A program made the translations under genes and the position numbers. This document shows positions 46,928 to 57,800 of a stretch of DNA of 64,000 nucleotides, piece by piece (the stretch's first letter is position 1; each line of letters begins with the position of its first letter). This stretch comes from Pelagomonas calceolata (lineage: Eukaryota; Sar; Pelagophyceae; Pelagomonadales; Pelagomonadaceae). The stretch covers positions 186,001 to 250,000 of the forward strand of contig CAKKNE010000003.1 of the NCBI GenBank assembly GCA_918797485.1. The letters are read 5' to 3'. The notes below the pieces were generated by a model. It ran no database searches. It worked only from the letters and a program-made list of their open reading frames with translations, and was not told where the DNA came from.

Positions 46928-47839
46928 ATGGCAGCCTGGCCGCCACCAGCGGCACCAGAACCATCTCCAGACGATGGCTTCCAATCGCTGCGCGCCAGAC
47001 TCACCGGTGCACAGACAAGGGCAGCGGGCGATTTGGCAGGCCAGCTCGTCTTCCGAATCCTGCCCGGCGGCACCTGCGAGCTCTGGCGCGGCAGCGGCGA
47101 GCACGTGAAGGACGTCGCCGAACTGTCCGTCGCGTCCGTGCTCGCGGCCGCGGCCGAGGACGCCGAGCGTACTGGGTATGCGCCGTCCGTGCTGCTCGTC
47201 GACCAGGCGCTCGTGCCAGCGCTGCGACGAGCGCTGTGCAACACGCCGACGACGGCGAGCGCGCTGCCCGCGGGGCGCGCCCACAACGACGCGGTGCTCT
47301 TCTCCCCGTCCCAGCCGGCGCGGCGCGTCGAGGTCCCGCGCGGCGCCGCCGTGAAGATCATAGGATTGCAGAACGCTGCGGATCTGAACGGTCGCGGTGC
47401 CAAAATCCAGCGCTTCGATCCAAAAGCGGGCCGCTACCGCGTGCAGCTCGACGGCGACGGCGACCGCTGCGCGCGCGTCAGGCCCGCGAATCTGCTACAA
47501 TTGATCGAGGTCATCCACGTCACGAGCGGGGCGTTCGGGAGGATCCGCGACAAGGCCGTGAACGGCGAGGGAAAAGCGCCGGGCGAGCGCGACGGCTACC
47601 TCGTCAACGGCGGGCCTCCCATCTTCGGGGCCACGGACATCAAGTCGTTCTGGGCCTGCGAGGACACGTGCGTGCCCGTGGGCACGTGCGTGCGGGTCGA
47701 GTACTCCGACCCCGCCTGGGACGCGCAGAACCAGGCGCTCGTCGAGCGCGTGGACCTCGGGAAGCGGTTATATATCGTGCGCGGCGGCGCCGACGCGGAG
47801 CGGAAGGTCGAGGTGGCGTTCGGGGCGGTGCGGGTCTAA
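46928..47839 (+). CDS. Unrecognised protein with an SH3-like GLQNAADLNG motif
   Basis: The protein has 303 residues. The middle has VKIIGLQNAADLNGRGAKI followed by GRYRVQLDGDGDRCARVRP and ANLL. This is a small SH3-like beta-barrel motif that recurs in algal and stramenopile proteins, often beside MYND or TPR domains. The second half repeats similar strand patterns (VPVGTCVRVEYSDPAW, GKRLYIVRGGADAE). There is no TM helix or catalytic motif. It is probably an adaptor; the partner is unknown. Confidence 0.65.
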   Translation: MAAWPPPAAPEPSPDDGFQSLRARLTGAQTRAAGDLAGQLVFRILPGGTCELWRGSGEHVKDVAELSVASVLAAAAEDAERTGYAPSVLLVDQALVPALRRALCNTPTTASALPAGRAHNDAVLFSPSQPARRVEVPRGAAVKIIGLQNAADLNGRGAKIQRFDPKAGRYRVQLDGDGDRCARVRPANLLQLIEVIHVTSGAFGRIRDKAVNGEGKAPGERDGYLVNGGPPIFGATDIKSFWACEDTCVPVGTCVRVEYSDPAWDAQNQALVERVDLGKRLYIVRGGADAERKVEVAFGAVRV

Positions 47840-47858
47840 TCTGTGATGTCTTACTGGT

Positions 47859-48661
47859 CTATTCATCCGCGCGGCACTGGCGGCGGCGGGCGCGCGTCGA
47901 TGGCGTGGCGGCGGGCTTCTCGCAGCGGCGCTTGCGCGATTTCCGTGGCGGCCCATGGCCGTCCGCCTTCTTGGTGCGCACGCGCGGAACGAGACGACCG
48001 TCGACGACCGGGTTCGTCTTGCGCCGGCCTTCTAACCCCGCTCGCCGGATCGCGGCGTTAACGGCGTGCGCGGCCTCCTCCTGCGTGTCGAAGTGGCCGA
48101 TGTGGCGCTCCTTGCCGTTCGCGTCTTTGTATCGCGCCTGCCACCGTCGTTGGCCCTTGTTCCAGGTCACGCCCCAGAACTTCGACGTCGTCGCCGACGG
48201 CGCGCGCGAGGGGTCCGGCGCGACGACGGCGGAGCGGTCGCGCACGTATTCGCGCGGCACCAGCGCGCCCGTCGCGTCGAACGCGTTCGTGCGCCGCTTG
48301 CCTGTGAGGCCCACGTCGCGAATCGCTTTATTGTAAGCGCGCGCCGCCTCCTCTTCGTCGTCGAACAGGCCGATGTGGCGCTGCTTGCCGTCCGCGTCTA
48401 TGTAGTACGCCTTCCACTTCTTGCTGCGCCGAACCAAGTCACGCCCCAGAACCGCGACGCCGTCCGCGCGCCGCCAGCATCGTCGGGCACGACGTCCTCG
48501 GAAAAGCTCGTGGCCGAGCTAGTGATGCCGAGGGCCTCCGACGATACCGACCGGTCGTCGTCGTCCACGGTCTCCAGGTCTCCGTTTATCGCGACGATCG
48601 ATTCTTGGCCAACGATGATGGCATCGAGCCGAGCGAGCACGTGCGGGGGCGGCAACTCCAT
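47859..48661 (-). CDS. Double AP2/ERF-domain protein (one frame break)
   Basis: The gene starts at the ATG at 48661. An acidic N-terminus leads into AP2 domain 1, SRFWGVTW in one frame then RRSKKWKAYYIDADGKQRHI in the next. A single missing base near 48435 explains the shift, since total length plus one is a multiple of three (267 residues). AP2 domain 2 is SKFWGVTWNKGQRRWQARY, then HIGHFDTQEEAAHAVNAAI. Both keep the Trp/Arg strand residues that contact DNA in plant AP2/ERF factors. The C-terminus is basic and runs through an introner-type core. Likely a DNA-binding transcription regulator. Confidence 0.75.
47891..47912. repeat. Introner-type core inside the AP2 gene end
   Basis: CGCGCGTCGATGGCGTGGCG matches the intron cores of this window but lies in the last codons of the AP2 gene as read here. 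Either the element supplies the protein's C-terminus or a terminal intron has been missed. Confidence 0.5.
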
Positions 48662-48934
48662 CTTGTTCAGTTTCAGCCTTCAAGAGAGCAAGAGGCTTAG
48701 AGAGCACTTGACTTGTCTCAGGGCTTTTCTAGGTTGGTCGGAAGTTAGCGGAAACGACGACCCCTTCGGCGGGTTGTATCAGCGCTTGATAACCCCGCTC
48801 CGCCTCTCTTGGCGCCCACTTCACAAGCTGATCATCAGCCTCGAAAACCTGTTTTACGGCGTCGACGCGAACGCGTCGAGAGGAAAGCCAAGCTATACAG
48901 ATAAATTTTAAAAAACCACACCGCCCCCCCCCCC

Positions 48935-49546
48935 TCACCACTGGTCCGCCAGGAACATTTGTAGTTCGCGCGCGAGGCGGTTGACCGGCAGGCCGACGAC
49001 GTTGTGGTAGCACCCGTCGATGCCCTCGACGAAACACCCCGCCCGCCCCTGAATCCCATAACCGCCGGCCTTGTCCAGGGGGTCGCCCGTCGCGACGTAG
49101 TCGTCGATGGCCGCGGCAGGTAACTTCGAGAACGTGACTTTTGTACAAGCGTGGAAGCCACAACTACGACCCTTGTGGAAGAGCGCGACGCCCGTGATCA
49201 CTTTGTGCGTCTTGCCCGAGAGTTTCGAGAGCATGTCGCGCGCGTGGTCGTCGTCGCGCGGCTTTTCTAGTATCTTATCTTTTCGCACGACGACGGTGTC
49301 CGCGCTGATCACCAACTCGTCCGGCGCGTTCCGTGCTTTCACTACACTTTCACCCTTCGCCGTCGCGGTCCGTAGCGCGTAGTCCGCGGCGTCCGTGTCC
49401 TTCGGGAGGTCCTCGGCGAAGTCGCTCGTCTGCACTTCGAAGCCGTACTCTTCCGGTAAGACCAGTCCTAACAGTTCCTTCCGCCGCGGCGAGCCGCTCG
49501 CGAGGACCACGGCTGAGACCGACGCAAGGGCTTCCTTTAGGAGCAT
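48935..49546 (-). CDS. Maf-family nucleoside triphosphate pyrophosphatase
   Basis: The protein has 203 residues from the ATG at 49546, the usual Maf length. The N-terminal signature VVLASGSPRRKELL is present, as are the catalytic block LVISADTVV and the later AGGYGIQGRAGCFVEGIDG and NVVGLPVNRL. Maf enzymes hydrolyse non-canonical or modified NTPs to monophosphates and pyrophosphate. An open frame continues upstream to 49753, but the conserved start is at 49546. Confidence 0.92.
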   Translation of the reverse strand: MLLKEALASVSAVVLASGSPRRKELLGLVLPEEYGFEVQTSDFAEDLPKDTDAADYALRTATAKGESVVKARNAPDELVISADTVVVRKDKILEKPRDDDHARDMLSKLSGKTHKVITGVALFHKGRSCGFHACTKVTFSKLPAAAIDDYVATGDPLDKAGGYGIQGRAGCFVEGIDGCYHNVVGLPVNRLARELQMFLADQW

Positions 49547-50071
49547 GGTGCTGTTTCTTTCAGTTCTTGCAGCTGCACAGTTGCTGGGCAACGCAGACAG
49601 CTGGCCAGAGACGACAGCAACTTGCGCAGGTGCAAGCACAACTACGAGAGGCACCGATGCACAATTTTGCGCGTCGCCAGGCAGCTGTAAGTCGACGTTT
49701 AGCGCGTTTTGGCTGAAAAAGCTCGAGGGCCTAAACCCGCACACAATGGCCAACCGCGAAACGCAGGCGTTGCCCGCAAAGAGGACTCGTCGCAGGCCCG
49801 AACAAGCTCGGTACGAGTCCCGCAGCGGGCGGGCCTCGGCTCAGCTTGCTTTGCCCAAGCTATCCCAAAGCCACTGCGCGTACGACGCGTACGACTCGAC
49901 GCCGCTGATAAGGACTCGTCGTAAGCCCTACCGCAGCGATCTGAATCCATTGCTGCGAAAAGAGGCGCCGCGCGCCGCGCATAGAGGGAGTACACAGAGC
50001 TCACCTCTCCCCAGAGGCACTGCAAGCAAAGCGCAGACGTCGTCGCCGACGCGTTGTAGCGTAGAGCAACG
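49547..50071. other. Divergent intergenic region
   Basis: No gene is supported. Open frames here are GC-driven, and one merely extends the Maf frame upstream. The dispersed element is not evident. Confidence 0.4.
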
Positions 50072-50677
50072 ATGATGCGCGCCGCCCTCGTCCTCGTATA
50101 CCTACAAACGACGACGCCGCTCCAATGCCCGCATGGCCGACGGATCATGACGCGACGACCAATGAGCCCGAACGACATCATGACCGCGACCGAGTGGGGC
50201 CGCCTCATGACCGACGCCTCCGCGGGTCTGGTGGGAGGGTCCATGGGCGTCATGGGCACTTTAGCTGTGTATGAAAATAACCGCTTCCACGCGAAGCAAC
50301 GAAGTATCTGCGCGTACTGCGAGGGCACGGGCTTCATCAAGGGCGCGTCCTACCAATCTTCATCAGGAGACTGGCTCCGCAAGGCCGACGGCGTCTGCAT
50401 CAACTGCGAGGGCACCGGGCTCAGCATCCCCGCGACGTTGGACCGGAAAGGAATTAAGCAACAAGACGACGAACTGGAAACGAAGCTCGACGAAATCGGC
50501 ATCGCCGCGCTCGCCGACGACATCGTCCGCGCGGAGAACAGTCCGGGCGACATGTTGGAAGTGACGCGCATGTTGCAACGAAGAGCATTGGCACGGGCGG
50601 GCCAGAAGAAGCCGATGACCGAGGCGGAGAAGTATGCTGCCAGCGTCCGTACGTATCTGTCGAGGGCGCGACGATGA
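50072..50677 (+). CDS. DnaJ-type zinc-finger protein, probably plastid
   Basis: The protein has 201 residues from the ATG at 50072. The N-terminus begins like a signal/transit sequence (MRAALVLVYLQTTTP). A hydrophobic Gly-rich helix (AGLVGGSMGVMGTLAVY) may be membrane-associated. Two CxxCxGxG repeats (CAYCEGTGFI and CINCEGTGLS) form one zinc site, as in DnaJ zinc-finger proteins and plastid assembly factors such as BSD2/PSA2 types. The C-terminal helices are basic. The likely role is a thiol-dependent chaperone, possibly for photosystem assembly. Confidence 0.75.
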   Translation: MMRAALVLVYLQTTTPLQCPHGRRIMTRRPMSPNDIMTATEWGRLMTDASAGLVGGSMGVMGTLAVYENNRFHAKQRSICAYCEGTGFIKGASYQSSSGDWLRKADGVCINCEGTGLSIPATLDRKGIKQQDDELETKLDEIGIAALADDIVRAENSPGDMLEVTRMLQRRALARAGQKKPMTEAEKYAASVRTYLSRARR

Positions 50678-51190
50678 AAGCCTTTTTCCCATAAACATTC
50701 GCAGTAAAAGCCGAGCGAGAGCACTGTCTCCGAATGGGGCAAAAGATGTTACTTCCTTGGATGTCTGAGCGCCGCTGTCGTGTCGCGAGAGTGCTGCGCC
50801 GCCGTCGCCGCCTTCTCACGCTTTTTGTCGCGCAGGCTCGCGCGGTCGCGAGCATCGAACCCGAAGACCGAAAAGGCGAAGGCGGAGCGCGTGGCGAACC
50901 CCCGGAAGTAATAAGACCAAAGAATACCTAGGCTATCCCTCGCGTCGTTGCGCTCGGGTTTAATCGTGCGTTTCGCGGAGATTGACCCAATATCTCAGAG
51001 TTGGAGTCAGGGCGCACGCCGAGCAACGACCCGCGTTAGCTAACGTGCACTGTCCGACTGCTCCTGTTCCCGAGGCGTTGTTCGCGCGGCGAGTCGCATC
51101 TCCTGCTGCAAAAACAACTTGAGGAGCAACCTCACACTTTTTGTGCTTGCAGACCTAAGGCCGGGTGTGACGAAAGAGAAACTTTGTTTG
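50678..51190. other. Intergenic region
   Basis: No gene is seen. The end of the interval, CTTTGTTTGCAG, looks like a 3' splice site feeding the Cys-rich exon at 51191. An open frame without ATG extends back to 51040. Confidence 0.4.
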
Positions 51191-51549
51191 CAGGAACATG
51201 CCGATCTAATGAATGGCTTGCGCACATTATTCGTTCCTCCAGAGACAGCGTTCAGAACGGGTGCAACGCAGTTGGTGACGCCCTCTTAAACTTTGACGAA
51301 TCTGATGGTTGCTACGCTAAATTGCCCGATGGCAGCCTTCGTTTCAACACTGGTTGTTCTGGAACTACGAGCGACAATTGCGTAACTCTCCTTCCAGACG
51401 AAGGCCAGCATAGTAATGCGAAATGCGTTTGGAGTCAGGCGAAGGAAGTAGTTTGTGCCGACGCTGCCTTCCACGACTCCGGTGATTCGTGCTTTGACAA
51501 CGAATTTGACTCTGACTCAGGGTATCTCTGGAATCAGTGTCGCGACTGA
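51191..51549 (+). CDS. Cysteine-rich orphan exon, 5' end missing
   Basis: The frame encodes about 118 residues to a TGA at 51547-51549. There are ten or so Cys in spaced pairs (NGCNAVGD, DGCYAKLPDG, NTGCSGTTSDNC, SNAKCVW, VVCADAAFHDSGDSCFD, NQCRD), as in a secreted disulfide-rich domain. Base composition is visibly more AT-rich than in neighbours and codon use differs. No ATG or upstream exon is found. It may be the last exon of a gene whose 5' part is missing here, a fragment left by rearrangement, or acquired DNA. Confidence 0.45.
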
Positions 51550-51894
51550 CGACGCAAGACGACCACCGTCGTGCATGACTGACCCCCACCGTTTTAACGG
51601 TACACGGGGTCACGACCAGACGACGCTCGTATCTAGCACCCGTCCCCGATCCTACCCCGCGTAATCTCATGACTTCGAACAACTACACTAAGAAAAGTAG
51701 CCCCATCGTCGCTACCGCTCTGCGGCCGCGGCCCGGGGCCACGTCCATACCAGCGTCGATGGCGTCTCAAAGCCGCCCCCCCCCCACTGGGCCCCAGGCT
51801 GTTGCGCCGACGGCGGAAGGGTCCCGGGCGCGTGCGAGGGGCCACTAAAAGCCCACAAGGAGCGCCTCGACGCAGACAAGTACAAAAGAGCCAC
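51550..51894. other. Intergenic region with introner core and poly-C
   Basis: CAGCGTCGATGGCGTCTC at 51751-51768 is another core copy outside an intron, followed by a run of about ten C at 51776-51785. No gene is seen. Confidence 0.5.
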
Positions 51895-54800
51895 TTACCC
51901 CCCCTTCTTCGCCTCGCCCGACGCGGCGTCCTGAGCCGTGGACTTCTCGAGGTACGCCAGCGTCTCTTCCCTACCTTTCCGCGCCTCGCCGGCGACGCGG
52001 CCCTGGAGCATGGCGGCGGCGCCGAAGCCGATGTCGGACCGAACCATGCGCTTCGCGGCCGTGCCGTGGGTCTCGGCGGTGGGCGGCATCATCTTGACGG
52101 CGTTCGAAGCTAAAGTACCGACCGTGAGCGCCGCCTTGTACTGCAGCTCCTCGTCCGTCGTGCGCTCTCTTCCGAGACGTAATAACGCCTGGATGCCGCC
52201 CTCCTGGGCGATGGCCACGTGGTTCTCGAAGTTGTCCGCGAGTTTGAGCAGGGCGAGGCCGGCGTAGTGCCGCGGCTCGGCCTGGATGGACATCATGGCG
52301 ACCAACGGTTTGAGCGCACCCAACGTCACGAGAGGTACCTGCAGGTCGCGGTCCGACGCCAGGTGCGCCAGAGCGAAGGCCGAAACCTCCTGGCACTCGA
52401 CGTCTTCCAGGGATGCGATCTGGATGATCTTGGCCAGCGCGCCGTCCTTGGCCAGCTTCGCGTGGCATTCGACGCTTTCTGCCAAGCGCGCGAAGTAGTA
52501 GGCCGCCGCGCGCTTGATCTCGAGGTTCGCGTCGCCCACCACAGCGACCAAAGCGGGAATCGACCCGAGGTCGACCAACTGGGCCTGGACCTCGGCATCT
52601 TCCGCCAAAGACCCAAGAATGTACGTCCCGGCAAACACGCACTCCTCGTCGTGGGACTTGAGCAGGTTCAGCAAGGGTTCTAGACCCTGTTCCCGCGAAA
52701 TGGCCATCTTCGTGATTTTTTGCGGTCCTAATGCGATCGCATTCAACGCTAAAGCGGCACATAATTGCATGCGCGCTTCCGGGAAGCGGCACATGTCCAC
52801 AAGAGGTCTGACAGCACCTTCTTCCACGATCCTTTCTTTGTTCGTGGCGTGGTCGCCGAGCGCCAATGCAGCCAAGGCGAGAGAAGCATACCTTTGAATT
52901 TCCATATCTGGAAACCGCGCGAGGAACATGAGCGGTCGAATGGCGCCAAATTCCACAACTTTCGCCTTGTGTTCGCCACACGAGACGTTGCATAGAGATA
53001 GAGTCGCATATCTCTGACAGGCGACGTCCAAGGACCGGGCGAGCTTGAACAATGCCGGTAGAGAGCCTCCCAATACCGCCCTTGCTCGGACCTCCTCGCT
53101 CTGGGTCAAGCACGCGAAGGCCCGCGCCGTGTCCCGCTGAACCCGCGCGTCGTCCATTTCGCCGACCTTGGCCAGCGTTTCTATCGCACCTTCCCGCACC
53201 AAATCGGACTGCAGATCTAAAGCGTCGGCCAAGTTGGCCAAAGCGAAGACGGCGTCGCGTACGACTTGTAGATCCTCGTACAAGCACAGCAATAATATAG
53301 TAGTAAGGCCACCCTGCCGTATCAGCGACGCCTTGTTCTCGACAGACAACGAGAAAGACGCCAAAGCAGCCGCAGCGGTCCGCTGGAACTCGAGCAACGG
53401 ACTCTGGGCCAATTGCAGGAAAGGAGCCACCATCTGCTCTTTCACGATGTAGACCCGGACTTCCGGGTGCGACGACAGGAACCGCAGGCCCATGGCCGCG
53501 TAGCGCTGGCAGACGTCCTCCTCGGAGTCGCACAAATGCACGAGAGCGTGGAGCGCACCCTGCCGGTAGGCCGTGACGTGGTTTTCTTCGTTGGAAGTGA
53601 CGTTCGCCATGGCCCGCCCCGAGTCCTGCTGGATCTCGTCGTTTTCTACTCTGGCCAGAGTTGCCAGTACCGGCACACAGCCGCCGTTCAGCAGTGAGAT
53701 CTGGTTCTCCGTCTCTTCGGACAGGTTAGCTAACAATCCAGCGATCTGGCACTGGAGATCTTCATTGGCTCTTGGAGCGTTTCTTACTAATGGTACGAGA
53801 CACCCGCCTTCCACCAAAGGTCGCTTCAGCTCGTCGTGCAAGGACAGATGGCGCATCGCCGCCGTCGCGAGGCACTGCAAGGACAACTCGCGACATTTAG
53901 ATAATTGAACCATGGCCTTGATGCCGCCCCGCGCCGCGTACACTAACTTCAGGTGCTCGTTCGCGGCCAAGTCCCTTAGTGCCGTCGCGGCCTGCCGGCG
54001 CGTCGGCACCTCTTTCGAATCCTTGATCTCGAGCAATTGGAAGAGGGCCTCCAACCCACCGTGCTCCATGATGCCTTCGTGCGCGTCGCGGTTCGGCGTG
54101 AGTTTTCGGAAACTGAGAGCAGCGTTGTACTGGCACTCCGCGTCGGGTCCCAGCGCTAGATGGACCAGCCCGGGCAATCCATCCGATATTATGGTAGCTT
54201 GGTGGTGGAAACTCGTCAATAGATTAGCTATGGCCCTTGAAGCTTCTCTGTGAATGTCGACCGCATCATGATCAACAAGAGCGACCATGCACCTTGCGCC
54301 TCCGTAGGCGGCCACATGGGTGTGGGTATGCATGTCTTCCGCTAGGTTGGCCAGCGACCCCATGGCCTGCCGAGCCGCTTCCCGGTCCCCACATTGCGCC
54401 AGATGGACCATGGCCGGCAGGCAGACTTTGGCCACATCCATCCTCACGGAAGGTTCGAGCGTAACGTTGCATAAACAGGCCGCGACCTCGCGCTGGATTT
54501 CTAGCTCTGCTGAGAGACCCGAGGAGGCCAACGAAGGCAACCCACCAGCTTGCACGAAGCGCCGTCTGTTTTCAGGCTCGTTGGTCAATCTCCGTAAAGC
54601 CGCAAAGGCCAGGCACTGCGAGTGGATGTTGTTCGACTGCGACAGGTAGACCAAAGGAGGCACACCACCGGCGCGGCCGATCTGCGCGAGCAAATCAGGA
54701 TCCGAGGCCAAGTTAGCGACGTTGAACGTGGCATATTCGCGCACCGCGGCATCTTGGGAGTCCGCCGCGAGGCGCATCAAGACCTTCAGGGTACCTTTCG

Positions 54801-57800
54801 ACATGACTGCTGGATGATTCGCTTCGTTCGACGTGACGTTCACGAGGCACATCAAAGCTTGTCGTTGGGAATCCACATCGTCATCATTGCACAAATCGAG
54901 CAAAGGTTGCAAGCCACCGTGGACGATGATCTGCACTTGCGTGACCGGGAAGTTCGCCATGTTGCCGAGGCAGATACAGGCGTACCGCCGAATGTCGACT
55001 TCAAAGTCCTTCAACAACCCAAGCGCCGCCTGCAGGCCGCCGCCCTTCGTCGCGACACTTCGGGTCTGGATGTTCGCCGCTAAATTGGATAGGGACATGA
55101 TCGCGAAGCGCTTGCAGTCCACGTCCACCGACCCGCATAACCGTATGAGCGCGGACGTCGCGTTGGCCTGGACCAGGGCCAATTGGTTCGCCGCGGCGCA
55201 GGAGATGTTGTACAAAGCTAATGCTGCTGAACGTTGGACCTCCAACTTGCCGTCTTCCCTAGATGCCATGGCGACCAGCGGTGGCAAAGCACCGGCCCTT
55301 ACCAAAGGTACCCTATTCATCCTATTGGACGCTAAATTACATAGGACGAAGCCCGCAAACCGCGCACATTCCGGGAAGGCCTCGGCGTCCATGGCCATTC
55401 GTATTAATGGGAGGACCGCACCATGTCGGACCACATGCTCCTGGTTCGATTTTTCATTGGTCAAGTTGGACAGGGCCATGGCCGCGTACCTGCGACACAG
55501 TTCCGAGTCCTTGTCGTCCAACATGTCTATCAAAGGTCGGATGCCGTCCAGCTTGACGACCTTGAGCTTATTAGCTTCGTGCACGCAGACGTTACACAGC
55601 GCCATCGACGCGAAGCGCCGCACTTCCGGCGCGCCCGATCGACACGCCTTGATCAACAACTGCAAACCGCCGGCGTCGACGACCTTGGGCTGGTTCGCCG
55701 TATGTGCGGACAGCCGACACAACGCTCGGGCACTGAACTGCTGGCACGAGTCGAACTGCGACTCGAGGAGCGCGATGAGCGGCCCTAATGCGCCTAATCG
55801 GACAATCGTGACCTGGTTCTTCGTGACGGTCGCTAGATTGCCCACAGCGATAGCGGCATCTCGTGCACAGTTCTCTTCCGGATTGGCCATCAAATCAAAT
55901 AAGGCTTGGAGCTCCTCCGGCCCAAACACTCCCACTTGGTTGTCGGGGTGGGCCGAAATACTACAAAGGGCTCGAGCGACGTCCATCTGGATGCCCGCGT
56001 GGGGGACCCTTGACAACCTTACGAGAGGCGCGAACGCGCCGTCTCGCACGAGCGCGAGCTGGTTGTGCGGGTCCTCTGCCAAGTTACCAAGTAAACCAGC
56101 ACACTGCGCCAGCAAGTCCAAGTCCAAACCCTCGTAGGTCCCGATGGTCATGTCCGCTACACTTGCATCAACATTAGCGGCGTCGGACCGGTCGCCCATC
56201 AGACACTCGTAGACCGGCCCCAGGCCGCCTTCCCGCACGATCGGTCGCTTGATTCTCGAAGATAGTGAGAGATGCCGCAACGCCGAGACACCGAGCACTC
56301 TCAACTGCAGATCTCGTTCGCGCGCGACCGCGATCATGCATCTTAACCCACCTTCCTCCGCAAAAGTGACCTTGTGGTCTCGGTTCGTAGCCAACTCCCG
56401 TAGAGCCGCCGCCGCCTGCCTTTGCGTGTCCACATCGGTCAGACCGACTAATCCAATGAGGGGTTGTAAGCCACCCTTCGCTATGATCGTATCGTGGTTG
56501 GCAAAGTTCGGGGTGAGTTTCCGGAAGCACAGCGCAGCATTATAGAGGCACTCCTGGTCCCGCGAGGCTGCTACACTGAATAGAGATCGTAAGCCGTCCT
56601 CCGCCAAGAATAAACTGTGAGACGCTTCCGACGTCAATAGATTGGAAACAGCTCGGGCCGCTTCCCTATGAACAGAGACGTGCCTCGACCGCATCAAATA
56701 GATCAGAATGTGCATGCCGTTCAGGTGGTGTCCTATCGCTCTATGGGTCATGGGGTCCTCGGCCACATTCGCGACCGCGCCGTTCGCGAAGCGGGCGACC
56801 TCCACGTCCGGCGACTGGGCCATTTCCAGTAAAGGTTGGGCTGCCCCCGACAGGATGATGTCGCTGCGATTATCGTCAGCTAGAGCTAAGTGACATAAGC
56901 AGGCCGCGACTTCCCGCTGCGTTTCGAGGTCCTTCACTAACGCAGCCGTTGCCAAGGGTACCAGAGCACCCTCGAGCACGATCTGCCTCCGAGACTCCGC
57001 ATGCGTCGACAGATGTCTGAGACAAGCACAGGCCTGGCACCGCGCGTGTTGATCTTCCTCGCCGCACAGCGCAACGAGAGGCTTGAGGATACCCCCCGAG
57101 ACCATGATTTCATGGTTGGAATTCCTGGTAGCCATCTTGTTGCACGCGTAGACGGCGTTGAACCTCGTTTCTAAGTCAAGATCGGCGTCCATGCTATCAA
57201 CTAATCGCGCCAACGCTCCCGCCGCGAGCACCTGGTCGTGGTTTTCATGCTGCGCCAGCAAATTACCTAGGGCCAAACACGCGTACCGCCGCGCTTCCAA
57301 ATCATAACCCATCTCGTCGACCAACTTCATCTCGTCCAGTGCCTCGTCATTCTCCGCGTGCTCGTCGTCACCGAGTAACGCGGCCGTCGTCTTCATCTGC
57401 GGGCCCGTGCCCGGCGCCGGCGCGGGCGCCGGTTCAATTTCCTTGGAGACGGAGGGCGCGCCATCTTCATCTACTCGAGTCCAAATTCTCTCACCACCGC
57501 CCGCCAGGTCCACCAACACGTCGACGCAGGCCTTGTCCTCCATGAGGCGAGCGTGGCACTTCGCGTTCGTCGCTAAGTTCAATAACCCAATGGTAGCGAA
57601 CCGAGCAACCACCGCATCATCCCGTTCGGCCGCTCTCACTAAAGCGACGCTACTATCAGAATCTAAAACAACATCATGCGTCGCGTGGTTCGCTGCTAGA
57701 TTCGACAAGCAGCGCGACACCTCGCGGACCATGCCCACGTCGCCGTTGTACAGCACGAGATCATTCAGGAACGCGACAGAAGCGTCGGCGATCCAGGGCT

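Noticed and set aside
48922-48935. Long C homopolymer by the Maf stop codon
   Set aside because: Simple low-complexity run with no evident function; length may be a sequencing artefact.
55600-55620. CGCCATCGACGCGAAG inside the giant ARM gene
   Set aside because: It encodes a normal part of an ARM repeat (FASMALCNV), so it is coding coincidence rather than an introner core.
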